Assembly: GCA_014377915.1 (NCBI GenBank) | Contig: JACMOT010000253.1 | Coordinates: 1-20,526 of the forward strand | Direction: 5' to 3' | DNA from: Tardiphaga sp. | GTDB lineage: Bacteria > Pseudomonadota > Alphaproteobacteria > Rhizobiales > Xanthobacteraceae | DNA: 20,526 bases | Position numbers and translations under genes: made by a program | Notes under the pieces: model-generated | Seen by the model: the letters and a program-made list of their open reading frames with translations, nothing else | What the model was told of the DNA's origin: nothing | Database searches by the model: none | In this document: one piece after another, positions 13,376 through 20,526 of the stretch | How positions within the stretch are numbered: position 1 is the stretch's first letter | How the letters are laid out: every line of letters begins with the position of its first letter

Positions 13376-15508
13376 ATGACGGATTTGATCGCGGGTCAGG
13401 GTCTGGGGGCGCCCAAGGGCGGCTTCACCTTCACCGATTTACGCAGCATGGTGCTGCGCGGCGATCTGGCACTGGCGTTCGGCGTCCTGACCATCCTGGT
13501 CGTGCTGATCATGCCGCTGCCGGCGATCGTGCTGGACCTGTTCCTGGCGATCTCCATCACTCTGTCGATCCTGATCCTGATGACGGCGCTGTTCATCCAG
13601 ACTCCGCTGGAATTCTCGGCGTTCCCGACCATCCTGTTGATCTCGACCATGCTGCGACTGTCGCTCAACATGGCGTCGACCCGGCTGATCCTGTCGCACG
13701 GCCATGAGGGCACCGCCGCCGCCGGCCACGTCATCGAGGCGTTCGGCAATTTCGTGATGGGTGGCAATTTCGTCATCGGCATCATCGTGTTCGCGATCCT
13801 GGTGATCGTGAATTTCGTGGTCATCACCAAGGGTTCGGGCCGTATCGCGGAAGTCGCGGCGCGCTTCACCCTCGACGCCATGCCCGGCAAGCAGATGGCG
13901 ATCGACGCCGATCTCTCCGCCGGCCTGATCGACGAGGCCACCGCGAAAAAGCGCCGCAAGGACCTTGAGGACGAAAGTGGCTTCTTCGGCGCCATGGACG
14001 GCGCCTCGAAGTTCGTGCGCGGCGACGCCATCGCTGGCCTGCTCGTCGTCTTCATCAACATTATCGGCGGTATCATCATTGGCGTGGCCCAGCAGGGCCT
14101 GTCATTCGGCGAGGCCGCCCGCACCTACACGCTGCTGACCGTAGGCGACGGTCTGGTCACCCAGGTGCCCGCGCTGATCGTGTCGACCGCGGCCGGCCTG
14201 CTGGTGTCGAAGGCCGGTATTTCCGGCGCCGCCGACAAGGCGCTCATGAAGCAGCTCTCCGGCTATCCGCAGGCGCTCGGCATGTCGGCCGGCGTGATGC
14301 TGGTGCTTGGCCTGTTGCCGGGCATCCCGATGCTGCCCTTCCTCGCGCTCGGCGGCGGCGCCGCCTATCTCTCGTACAGCGCCGGCAAGCGCAACAAGGT
14401 CGTCAAGGCCGCCGAGGCGCAGGCTGCCGCGGCGCCCGCGGTCGCCGCGGCAGCGGCTTCCGCAGCCGCCGACGAGCCGATCTCGGCGTCGCTGAAGATT
14501 GATGATCTTAAGATCGAGCTCGGCTACGCGCTGCTGCCGTTGGTCAACGGCCCCGACGGGACCGATCGCCTGACCGAACAGATCAAGGCGCTGCGCAAAT
14601 CGCTGGCGGTGGAAATGGGATTTGTGATGCCGTCGGTGCGCATCCTCGACAATGTGCAGCTCGAGGCCAACACCTATGTGATCAAGATCAAGGAAGTCGA
14701 TGCCGGCACCGGCCGCATCTGGCCGGCGCAGTACATGGTCATGGATCCCGGCGGCAACCAGGTCAACGTGCCGGGCATCCATACCACCGAGCCGACCTTC
14801 GGGCTACCGGCCACCTGGGTCGACGCCTCGCTGAAGGAGGAAGCCACCATGAAGGGCTACACCGTCGTCGACGCCGCGACGGTGCTGTCAACGCATCTGA
14901 CCGAACTGCTGAAGGGCAATACCGCAGACCTGCTGTCCTATGGCGAAGTACAGAAGCTGCTGAAGGACCTGCCGAAGGAACAGGGCGAACTGGTCAAGGA
15001 CATCGTGCCGAGCCTGATCACCGTGTCCGGCATCCAGCGCGTGCTGCAGTTACTGCTGAACGAGCGGATATCGATCCGCGACCTCTCGACCATCCTCGAA
15101 GGTGTCGCCGACGCCCTGGCGTTCTCGCGCAACCCCTCGACCATCGTCGAGCACGTGCGCGCCCGCCTAGCCCGCCAGATCTGCGCGCAAAATACCTCCT
15201 ACAATGGCTATCTGCCGCTGATCGCGCTGTCAGCGAAATGGGAGCAGGCCTTCGCCGAGTCGATCATCGGTACTGGCGAGGACCGCAGCCTGGCCATGCA
15301 GCCGTCGCGGCTGTCGGAATTCATGACAACGGTGCGTGGTCGCTTCGAACAGGCCGCACGCGAGGGCGAAGCGCCGGTGCTTGTCACCTCGGCCTCGATC
15401 CGGCCGTTCGTGCGCTCGCTGGTCGAGCGGTTCCGGTCGCAGACTACCGTGCTGTCACAGGCCGAAATCCACCCGCGCGCCAAGCTGAAGACCGTCGGCA
15501 GCGTCTGA
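13376..15508 (+). CDS. flhA: Flagellar biosynthesis protein FlhA (export gate)
   Basis: A 710-residue inner-membrane protein that forms the nonameric export gate of the flagellar type III secretion system and docks FliI-FliJ-chaperone-substrate complexes. The N-terminal half has about eight membrane helices (from residue 30). The FHIPEP-family signature RLSLNMASTRLILSHGHEG (about 94-112) is clear, as are the cytoplasmic loop RIAEVAARFTLDAMPGKQMAIDADL (156-180) and GDGLVTQVPAL (257-267). An Ala-rich linker (about 344-366) leads to the C-terminal cytoplasmic domain, with DPGGNQVNVPGI and the late SRNPSTIVEHVRARLARQI region. Length is normal. The start is set by a strong Shine-Dalgarno; the frame is open further upstream but without one. 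A CtrA-type site lies upstream and a hairpin terminator downstream. Confidence 0.96.
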   Translation: MTDLIAGQGLGAPKGGFTFTDLRSMVLRGDLALAFGVLTILVVLIMPLPAIVLDLFLAISITLSILILMTALFIQTPLEFSAFPTILLISTMLRLSLNMASTRLILSHGHEGTAAAGHVIEAFGNFVMGGNFVIGIIVFAILVIVNFVVITKGSGRIAEVAARFTLDAMPGKQMAIDADLSAGLIDEATAKKRRKDLEDESGFFGAMDGASKFVRGDAIAGLLVVFINIIGGIIIGVAQQGLSFGEAARTYTLLTVGDGLVTQVPALIVSTAAGLLVSKAGISGAADKALMKQLSGYPQALGMSAGVMLVLGLLPGIPMLPFLALGGGAAYLSYSAGKRNKVVKAAEAQAAAAPAVAAAAASAAADEPISASLKIDDLKIELGYALLPLVNGPDGTDRLTEQIKALRKSLAVEMGFVMPSVRILDNVQLEANTYVIKIKEVDAGTGRIWPAQYMVMDPGGNQVNVPGIHTTEPTFGLPATWVDASLKEEATMKGYTVVDAATVLSTHLTELLKGNTADLLSYGEVQKLLKDLPKEQGELVKDIVPSLITVSGIQRVLQLLLNERISIRDLSTILEGVADALAFSRNPSTIVEHVRARLARQICAQNTSYNGYLPLIALSAKWEQAFAESIIGTGEDRSLAMQPSRLSEFMTTVRGRFEQAAREGEAPVLVTSASIRPFVRSLVERFRSQTTVLSQAEIHPRAKLKTVGSV

Positions 15509-15663
15509 TCAGGCCTGCCGGCCCTTTCAAAATCGATGCATATTCGTCACAGACAAGCGTTTTGACAGAATGACGCGCCGCTGGCTTCCGCCCGACCACG
15601 CCCATGAGATTTCGTTATCGCATTGAATATATTAGTTTATTTTATATTATCGCAATGTCGGCA

Positions 15664-15694
15664 TGAGCCGCAATCGCGTCGGCTCACGTCTTTT
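15664..15694 (+). terminator. Probable terminator of flhA
   Basis: TGAGCCG (15664-15670) pairs perfectly with CGGCTCA (15680-15686), with a 9-base loop, and is followed by CGTCTTTT. It lies 155 bases after the flhA stop and just before the EcfG-type promoter. An AT-rich block (15621-15660) precedes it. Confidence 0.5.
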
Positions 15695-15717
15695 CACTGC
15701 CTTGTGATCAGACCTTT

Positions 15718-15743
15718 GGAACGCACGGTCGAGTCACCACGTT
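15718..15743 (+). promoter_or_regulatory. EcfG-type general stress response promoter
   Basis: GGAAC (15718-15722), exactly 17 bases, then CGTT (15740-15743) matches the known alphaproteobacterial EcfG promoter (GGAAC-N16/17-CGTT). Transcription would begin near 15750 and give a leader of about 70 bases to the small membrane protein at 15821. Confidence 0.75.
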
Positions 15744-15820
15744 TCTATCCATGAGATGTTGAACCTGGCGACGGCGACCCAGACAGAGGGACGTGGGCAG
15801 TACAACGCAGGAGCGTTTCG

Positions 15821-16021
15821 ATGAACCACTCAATTTACAGCGCGGATCGCATGACTCACCTCAAGGTCGTTATCGTTGCCCTGATCGCTGGGATCTTTGT
15901 CGCCGGGTTCGGGATTTCCGCGCGCGTCAACTCCGAGGAAAGCTTCACCCAGACGGCAAGGGTGATCAAGGCCGGCGCGCCCGTCGCAGTGTCCAGCTCG
16001 AATGCCAATCTGGTCCGATAG
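15821..16021 (+). CDS. Small single-pass membrane protein (66 aa), probably stress-induced
   Basis: A 66-residue protein with a short polar N-terminus (MNHSIYSADRMTHLK), one membrane helix or uncleaved signal (VVIVALIAGIFVAGFGISA, about residues 16-34), and a polar tail rich in Ser and Val (FTQTARVIKAGAPVAV). I recall similar short proteins in Bradyrhizobium genomes but know no function. Shine-Dalgarno AGGAG (15809-15813) lies seven bases before the ATG and favours this start over Met11. It stands alone: an EcfG-type promoter lies about 78 bases upstream and a strong terminator about 90 bases downstream. The layout suggests a monocistronic gene of the general stress response. Confidence 0.75.
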   Translation: MNHSIYSADRMTHLKVVIVALIAGIFVAGFGISARVNSEESFTQTARVIKAGAPVAVSSSNANLVR

Positions 16022-16109
16022 TCATTCAGGAATTCGCGCGGCGATGTCCCCCAAGGTCGCCACGTGAATATCGCGAAGCTCCACTTTCCCCCGGGTGGAC
16101 TTCAAACGG

Positions 16110-16141
16110 AAAACGCCCGCTCCCCACGGGCGTTTTTCTTT
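16110..16141 (+). terminator. Rho-independent terminator of the small membrane protein gene
   Basis: AAAACGCCCG (16110-16119) pairs perfectly over 10 bp with CGGGCGTTTT (16127-16136), with a 7-base loop, and runs into TTTTTCTTTG. It fits the plus-strand gene ending at 16021. Confidence 0.9.
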
Positions 16142-16188
16142 GTCTGGAGTCTGGACGCGCGCGCCTGGAACTCGTGACGAAACAGCGA

Positions 16189-16218
16189 AGCCATCCAGCC
16201 GTTAAGAACTGGATGGCT
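16189..16218. terminator. 10-bp hairpin downstream of the anti-sigma gene
   Basis: AGCCATCCAG (16189-16198) and CTGGATGGCT (16209-16218) form a perfect 10-bp stem with a 10-base loop, 37 bases past the stop of the minus-strand anti-sigma gene. There is no run of T, so it may stabilise the mRNA end rather than terminate. Confidence 0.4.
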
Positions 16219-16254
16219 GGATGACCGCGGCGCGTTGACGACAAGGCACACGGA

Positions 16255-17151
16255 TTACCGTGTCGACGGAACGGTTTCGATCAGCTTGCCGGTATAGACG
16301 ATCGGACCGGTCGCCTGCCCGGTCGGCGATCCGCCTTCGGGCTCAACCGTCACGGCATAGGTCGCTTGATTGACGGTGTCCGGATCATAGGCCGCCAGCG
16401 CCGCGCGGGTGGTGAAGTCGTTGCTGCCGATCACGCCGAGCGACCGCGGACGCGCCAGCTTGTCGGACACGATCCACAATTCGTAATCCTTGCCAGGCTG
16501 CTGCGAGGCGCCGACCTTCCGGACTGTAAAGTTCTTGGTCACCGCATCCACCGTGAGGATAAACGCCGGCGACGTGGCATCGGTCTGCAGCAGCGCCACA
16601 TATTGCGCCTGCGCCGCCGCGCTCAAAGGGGCCGGTGCCGGAATCTGCGCTACCTGCGGCAATGGCTTGGGGCGCAACCCGTCCGGCAGCAATTCGGGAC
16701 GATAGGCCTGCACCGCGATCATCGCGACCAGCACGGCGGCAATGGCGGTCATTCCGGTCGCCACATTGCGCCAGCGCTGTGCCTGCCGCGAGAATACGAT
16801 AACATTGGCACTGGCCGCGACGGCTTCCGCGCGCGCCGCCGCTTCATCGGCGTTGTCGTTGGCAACTACCGCGGCGACCACCGGCCGCGGCGCCTCCGGC
16901 AATACAAGCGCTTCCTGCGCGACCGAACTACCGATCGCGACCCTGATTTTTTCCCACACCTCGGGGCGCGGCTCGACCAGCCCGACCATCTCGTTCAGGA
17001 CGCCGAGCTTTCGCCCCCACGCCTCGACAAGCGCGGCGAAGTCCTTGTCGACGGACATCATGGCCTCGACCTGCGTGCGCTCATCGGCATCCAGTGTGCC
17101 GAGTGCATACTCCGCTGCGAGCGCGATATGATCTTCGCTATAGGCCATCAT
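16255..17151 (-). CDS. RskA-type anti-sigma factor
   Basis: A 298-residue single-pass membrane protein expected to hold the adjacent ECF sigma factor inactive. The N-terminal cytoplasmic part (about 1-75: DHIALAAEYALGTLDADERTQ, then VEAWGRKLGVLNEMVG) is the anti-sigma domain of the RskA group and lacks the ZAS zinc motif. A variable Ala-rich linker is followed by one membrane helix (about 129-150, VATGMTAIAAVLVAMIAVQ). The periplasmic C-terminal RskA domain ends with YELWIVSDKLARPRSLGVI and YAVTVEPEGGSP. The start at 17151 overlaps the sigma stop as ATGA, and an ATG three bases on overlaps as TGATG; either gives translational coupling. Two-gene operon with the sigma factor. The signal that releases the sigma is unknown. 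Confidence 0.9.
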   Translation of the reverse strand: MMAYSEDHIALAAEYALGTLDADERTQVEAMMSVDKDFAALVEAWGRKLGVLNEMVGLVEPRPEVWEKIRVAIGSSVAQEALVLPEAPRPVVAAVVANDNADEAAARAEAVAASANVIVFSRQAQRWRNVATGMTAIAAVLVAMIAVQAYRPELLPDGLRPKPLPQVAQIPAPAPLSAAAQAQYVALLQTDATSPAFILTVDAVTKNFTVRKVGASQQPGKDYELWIVSDKLARPRSLGVIGSNDFTTRAALAAYDPDTVNQATYAVTVEPEGGSPTGQATGPIVYTGKLIETVPSTR

Positions 17152-17696
17152 TTCAGTCCCAGACACTCCCGGATATCCATCATGCTGCGACGCAGCCACG
17201 TTTTCACGGTGTTCACCGGCGTTTCAAACTTGGTCGCGAGCTGTTCGCGACTCCATCCATTGTAGTAGGCAAGCAGCACCAGTTTCTGGCGGTCCGGCTC
17301 CAGCCGTCCCACGCATTCCAGCAGGCGTTTCAGTTCCTCGGTCATTTCCCGACGCGCGAGCGGGTCGGGCGTATCAGCGGCGACTTCCATCGCGGCAGGC
17401 TCTTCTTCGATGGATACTTCGGTCTTCTTACGAACCACATCGATCGCCCGGTTGCGGGCAATCGATGCCATCCACGTGATAGGCGAAGCGAGCCCGGGAT
17501 TGAATTTTCCGGCGCTGTTCCAGATCTTCACATAGGCCTCTTGGATGACCTCCTCCGCGAGATCCTGTCTGCGCAAGATACGGAGCACAACGCCAAAGAG
17601 TTTCGCGCGCGTCGCGGCATAGAGGCGCTCGAATGCGGCCTCGTCCCCCTTTGCAACCGCGGCGATCAGCCAGACGAGTTCAGCTGGCGTCAGCAT
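17148..17696 (-). CDS. ECF (group IV) RNA polymerase sigma factor, SigK-like
   Basis: A 182-residue alternative sigma factor. Region 2 spans about 22-91 (FERLYAATRAKLFGVVLRIL, then AEEVIQEAYVKIWNSAGKF and SPITWMASIARNRAIDVVRKK), binding core polymerase and the -10 element. Region 4 spans about 120-178 (RLEPDRQKLVLLAYYNGWSREQLA, then PVNTVKTWLRRSM), with the -35-recognising helix-turn-helix. Pairing with an RskA-type anti-sigma factor makes it the SigK/ECF19-like type. It lacks the features expected of EcfG, so it should not be the sigma that reads the GGAAC promoter nearby. Shine-Dalgarno GAGGAAA is well placed before the ATG. No autoregulatory promoter could be assigned in 17697-17820. Confidence 0.92.
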   Translation of the reverse strand: MLTPAELVWLIAAVAKGDEAAFERLYAATRAKLFGVVLRILRRQDLAEEVIQEAYVKIWNSAGKFNPGLASPITWMASIARNRAIDVVRKKTEVSIEEEPAAMEVAADTPDPLARREMTEELKRLLECVGRLEPDRQKLVLLAYYNGWSREQLATKFETPVNTVKTWLRRSMMDIRECLGLK

Positions 17697-17817
17697 TCAA
17701 TTTCCTCAACCTCAAGGTACAGTTCACGATCCGGCAATCCATGGCGATAGTCTATTTGTCTGGTAGCATATATCCAGCCACCGCCGCCATGTCGGCTCTC
17801 AGACTGTGGACGGCCAA

Positions 17818-17845
17818 ACAAAACCCGGACCTCGCGGCCCGGGCT
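17818..17845 (-). terminator. Terminator of the fliI-fliJ transcript
   Basis: On the minus strand AGCCCGG (17845-17839) pairs with CCGGGTT (17828-17822), including one G-U pair, around a 10-base loop, and continues into TTTTGTTT. It lies about 44 bases after the fliJ stop. Confidence 0.65.
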
Positions 17846-17888
17846 CGATAATTCGATTGATCGCCGCGGGGTGGGCGTCGCCTGGACG

Positions 17889-18308
17889 TCAGGCGACGGC
17901 GCCGATGCGGGCGCGCATCAGGCCGATGCTGTCGAGGTCCGCCTGTTCGCGGGCGTTTTCCTCGGCGCGTTCGCGGGCCTGGTCGCGCTCGTCGAGCAGC
18001 TCGACCTTCTTCAATTCCTCGAACGCCTCGGTAAGCAGCGATTTGGCGTCTTCGAGCTGGATGCGCAATTCATCGGCCGACCGCGTCAGGTTTTCGCGGC
18101 GCTGGATCGCGGCCTTGGCATAGGTCGGATAGGCGAAATGGCTAGGATCCTGAATGCCGGCGCGGTCCTGCTCGGTCTGAATCTCGCGCTCGAGATCAAC
18201 CGACATGCGCTGGAAGTCGGCGATCATGCCTTCGATCTGGTTGACCCTTCGGCGCTTCTCATCGACCTGAAACTTCTTCAATCGGATCAGCGTGTCACGT
18301 GACTTCAT
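17889..18308 (-). CDS. fliJ: Flagellar export protein FliJ
   Basis: A 139-residue cytoplasmic protein that is almost wholly charged alpha helix. FliJ is the central stalk of the FliI ATPase ring and links it to FlhA. It begins MKSRDTLIRLKKFQVDEKRRRV, the typical FliJ opening with evenly spaced basic residues. Long coiled-coil stretches follow, with heptad Leu and Ile and many Glu and Arg (QTEQDRAGIQD, ELKKVELLDERDQARERAEEN). Length is normal. It is the second gene of the fliI-fliJ unit, 108 bases after the fliI stop, with a GGGGAG Shine-Dalgarno a little far from the ATG. FliJ diverges fast, so the call rests on the pattern plus the position after fliI. Confidence 0.88.
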   Translation of the reverse strand: MKSRDTLIRLKKFQVDEKRRRVNQIEGMIADFQRMSVDLEREIQTEQDRAGIQDPSHFAYPTYAKAAIQRRENLTRSADELRIQLEDAKSLLTEAFEELKKVELLDERDQARERAEENAREQADLDSIGLMRARIGAVA

Positions 18309-18416
18309 CGACTCGTACTCCCCAGAAGTCCCAGTCTCAACGCGGGACAGATCCGGTCGCCCGCGAAGGCGCTACCGGTAGAATCTCTACTCTGAATAGA
18401 TGATGGCCTGACAAAG

Positions 18417-19742
18417 TTAGCGTTCCGTTTCCAAACTACCAACGATTTGCTCGAGTTGCTGGTATCCTGCCGCCAAACTGGCGACTTCGTCCTTGCGCTG
18501 CCGCAAAAAGCTCTCCAGCGGCTCGTGCAGCCGGATGGCTTCATCGACCTCGGGGCTGGAGCCCGCGCGGTAGGCGCCGAGCCGGATCAGCTCCTCCATG
18601 TCCGAATAGGTCGCCATGATCTGGCGGGCCCGCGTGATGGTCGGCAGATAGACCGGATCGCAGGATTTCGGCATCGTCCGCGACACCGACTTCAGAATGT
18701 TGATCGCCGGATAGCGGCCGCGCTCGGCGATGGCGCGCTGCATCACGATATGGCCGTCGAGAATACCGCGCACGGCGTCGGCGACCGGCTCATTATGGTC
18801 GTCGCCATCCACCAGCACCGTGAAAATACCGGTAATCGAGCCCTCATTGATCCCTGGCCCGGCACGCTCGAGCAGCTTCGGCAATTCGGTGAATACCGTC
18901 GGCGTATAGCCCTTGGCGGTTGGCGGCTCGCCCACCGACAGGCCGATCTCGCGCTGCGCCATCGCAAAGCGGGTCACGGAGTCCATCATGCACATGACGT
19001 CCTTGCCCTCGTCGCGGAAAAATTCCGAGATCGACATGGTCAGGTAGGCCGCCTGGCGCCGCATCAGGGCTGGCTCGTCTGAGGTCGCCACCACCACCAC
19101 GGCCCGCGCCAGACCTTCGTCGCCGAGATCCTCCTGTAGAAATTCCTGCACTTCGCGGCCGCGCTCGCCGATCAGGCCGATCACCGAGACATCGGCATCG
19201 ACGTTACGCGCCAGCATCGACAGCAGCACCGACTTGCCAACCCCGGAGCCGGCAAAAATGCCCATACGCTGGCCGCGGCAGCAGGTCAGAAACGTATTCA
19301 GCGAGCGCACACCGAGATCGAGCGGCGCTCCGACCCGCTTGCGCGAATGCGCCGGCGGCGGCGAGTTCCGGTACGGCATCGGCGCCGGCCCCTGCTCCAG
19401 CGGCCCCTTCCCGTCGATCGGTTCGGCCATCGCATTGACAACCCGCCCCAGCCAGGAAATCGAAGGCCGCACCTGGCTGGCGGCATTGGCGATCACCGCG
19501 CGGCAGCCGCGGCGAACGCCTTCCAGCCCCGCGAACGGCATCACCACCGCATTGCTGCCGGAAAACCCGATCACCTCGGCGGGGATGAAGCGGTTTGTAC
19601 CGGTCTCGATCACGATCCGTGCCCCCACCGACATGGCATGGATCGGACCGGCGATTTCGACCATCAATCCTCGCACGCCGACGACGCGGCCATAGATGTT
19701 GACGCCGTCGAGATCGGTAATCTGTTCCGCGAGCGCCTTCAT
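18417..19742 (-). CDS. fliI: Flagellum-specific ATPase FliI
   Basis: A 441-residue cytoplasmic ATPase, homologous to F1 beta, that drives unfolding and delivery of flagellar substrates to the export gate. The N-terminal domain (about 1-90: [20 protein letters not shown]) precedes the nucleotide-binding domain with Walker A AGSGVGKS (164-171), [11 protein letters not shown] (about 191-201), and Walker B ending in [10 protein letters not shown] (Asp254). The Cys-containing [16 protein letters not shown] and [27 protein letters not shown] are typical of FliI rather than the ATP synthase. The C-terminal domain ends with [12 protein letters not shown]. The start is the ATG at 19742, with AAGG about ten bases upstream. 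It is divergent from ctrA; the shared 367-base gap holds CtrA-type sites. Confidence 0.96.
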   Translation of the reverse strand: MKALAEQITDLDGVNIYGRVVGVRGLMVEIAGPIHAMSVGARIVIETGTNRFIPAEVIGFSGSNAVVMPFAGLEGVRRGCRAVIANAASQVRPSISWLGRVVNAMAEPIDGKGPLEQGPAPMPYRNSPPPAHSRKRVGAPLDLGVRSLNTFLTCCRGQRMGIFAGSGVGKSVLLSMLARNVDADVSVIGLIGERGREVQEFLQEDLGDEGLARAVVVVATSDEPALMRRQAAYLTMSISEFFRDEGKDVMCMMDSVTRFAMAQREIGLSVGEPPTAKGYTPTVFTELPKLLERAGPGINEGSITGIFTVLVDGDDHNEPVADAVRGILDGHIVMQRAIAERGRYPAINILKSVSRTMPKSCDPVYLPTITRARQIMATYSDMEELIRLGAYRAGSSPEVDEAIRLHEPLESFLRQRKDEVASLAAGYQQLEQIVGSLETER

Positions 19743-19781
19743 TGCGAAAGCCTTAAGTTTCTACGCATTGCTGAACGGCTC

Positions 19782-19798
19782 TTAACCCGGTGTTTACC
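19782..19798 (+). promoter_or_regulatory. CtrA-like site upstream of fliI
   Basis: TTAA (19782-19785), seven bases, then TTTACC (19793-19798) matches TTAA-N7-TTAACC with one mismatch. It is 40 bases upstream of the fliI start, close enough to overlap its promoter. It also belongs to the ctrA side of the same gap. Confidence 0.4.
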
Positions 19799-19864
19799 CG
19801 CATCGTTAATCATTACGTCATTGTCTGAGGCTGCTGAGAGCATTTGCTTTTCAGAACGAAGGGC

Positions 19865-20033
19865 GAGTCGAGAGAGTCGGTTACCGCTGGCTCTTAATGT
19901 GGAACTTGAACGGCAACGGAAACAAAAAACGTCTTGGCTGCAATATCTTATGGCGATTCGACAAAAATTGCACGGTTTGGTCTTGCGCAAAGGAATCAGG
20001 TTTTGTTAACCATATGTCGTCAGGATCCGAATC
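19865..20033 (+). promoter_or_regulatory. ctrA promoter region: GANTC cluster and CtrA half-site
   Basis: Five GANTC sites lie at 19865, 19874, 19955, 19993 and 20029; GANTC is methylated by CcrM in alphaproteobacteria, and in Caulobacter a methylation site controls a ctrA promoter. TTAACCAT at 20006-20013 is a perfect CtrA half-site, as expected for autoregulation. Exact -10 and -35 elements could not be assigned. Confidence 0.6.
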
Positions 20034-20109
20034 AGTTGTTCAAAGGCGTTTTTTGGTGCCGCAAGTGCGGCCGACCTGACGCCCGGAGCGGCGACTAAAG
20101 GGGACTGGC

Positions 20110-20526
20110 ATGCGCGTTTTGCTTATAGAAGATGATAGCGCGGTAGCGCAGTCGATTGAGCTGATGCTCAAATCCGAGAGCTTCAACGTCTACACGACGG
20201 ATCTCGGCGAAGAGGGTGTCGATCTCGGCAAGCTCTACGATTATGATATTATCCTGCTCGACCTCAATCTTCCGGATATGTCCGGCTATGATGTGCTGAA
20301 GCAGCTGCGGGTGTCGAAGATCAAGACGCCTATCCTGATCCTTTCCGGCCTCGCCGGCATCGAGGACAAGGTCAAGGGCCTCGGCGTCGGCGCCGACGAC
20401 TACATGACCAAGCCGTTCCACAAGGACGAACTCGTCGCCCGCATCCATGCGATCGTGCGCCGCTCCAAGGGCCATGCCCAGTCGGTGATCCAGACCGGCG
20501 ACCTCGTCGTCAACCTGGATACCAAG
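20110..20526 (+). CDS. ctrA: Cell-cycle response regulator CtrA, 3' partial
   Basis: The first 139 codons of an OmpR-family response regulator, running off the window. The receiver domain is complete: [20 protein letters not shown] with the acidic pair, the phosphorylated Asp51 in [15 protein letters not shown], the Ser/Thr switch in ILILSGL, and the Lys in [14 protein letters not shown]. The linker [11 protein letters not shown] with the following [10 protein letters not shown] leads into the winged-helix DNA-binding domain, which lies outside. The N-terminal [24 protein letters not shown] and [14 protein letters not shown] stretches are the nearly invariant CtrA sequence of alphaproteobacteria. 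Start at 20110 with AAAGGGG about six bases upstream. In this lineage CtrA controls division and flagellar genes, which fits the neighbours flhA, fliI and fliJ. Confidence 0.97.
   Translation, partial: MRVLLIEDDSAVAQSIELMLKSESFNVYTTDLGEEGVDLGKLYDYDIILLDLNLPDMSGYDVLKQLRVSKIKTPILILSGLAGIEDKVKGLGVGADDYMTKPFHKDELVARIHAIVRRSKGHAQSVIQTGDLVVNLDTK

Noticed and set aside
15621..15660. Very AT-rich block with loose inverted symmetry after flhA
   Set aside because: No defined motif or clear stem; probably the AT-rich region ahead of the terminator and stress promoter.
20095..20475. A 126-codon minus-strand frame opposite ctrA
   Set aside because: Antisense to a near-invariant receiver domain; no family resemblance.
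1..20526. CRISPR arrays, tRNA or rRNA genes, prophage or replication origin
   Set aside because: No regularly spaced repeats, cloverleaf, rRNA-like or phage structural sequence was found on reading the window.

Overview
The window looks like a piece of an alphaproteobacterial chromosome, most likely Bradyrhizobium, Rhodopseudomonas or a close relative in the Nitrobacteraceae. The basis is the high GC of the core genes, a CtrA-type cell-cycle regulator next to fliI-fliJ, GANTC methylation sites and CtrA-type boxes at the flagellar and ctrA promoters, an EcfG-type stress promoter, and protein sequences typical of that family. No database search was possible, so the genus is an inference.

Layout. 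(1) Positions 1-2600 are an accessory segment with lower GC: the 3' end of an IS3-family element, an uncharacterised HEPN-like gene whose 5' end was apparently cut off by that element, a predicted secreted protein, one or two small hypothetical genes, and a decayed left end of a second IS3-type element. (2) Positions 2600-6430 hold a magnesium-type P-type ATPase (minus strand, with its own terminator) divergent from a Crp/Fnr-family regulator; a perfect FNR/FixK-type palindrome lies between them. (3) Positions 6430-9580 hold a Bug/TctC-type periplasmic binding protein, a fumarylacetoacetate-hydrolase-family enzyme, and a convergent family 2 glycosyltransferase resembling LPS-core WaaE/KdtX. 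(4) Positions 9800-11650 hold a frameshifted IS5-type transposase remnant and a TadG-like vWA protein without other tad genes. (5) Positions 11850-15510 hold an MFS transporter divergent from flhA. (6) Positions 15600-17700 hold a small membrane protein behind an EcfG-type promoter and, on the minus strand, an ECF sigma factor with a translationally coupled RskA-type anti-sigma factor. (7) Positions 17880-20526 hold fliI-fliJ on the minus strand and, divergently, the start of ctrA, which runs off the window.

How it fits together. FlhA (export gate), FliI (export ATPase) and FliJ (its stalk) are parts of one flagellar type III export machine, and CtrA is the expected master regulator; CtrA-type sites lie upstream of flhA and in the fliI/ctrA intergenic region. 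The sigma/anti-sigma pair and the EcfG-dependent small protein form a stress-response island between these flagellar genes.

No clearly new multi-gene system is evident. The best leads are the IS-truncated HEPN-like gene, an orphan consensus CtrA box between the P-type ATPase stop codon and its terminator, loss of the Asp of the DPPK motif in that ATPase, a hairpin covering the flhA Shine-Dalgarno sequence, and the EcfG promoter.
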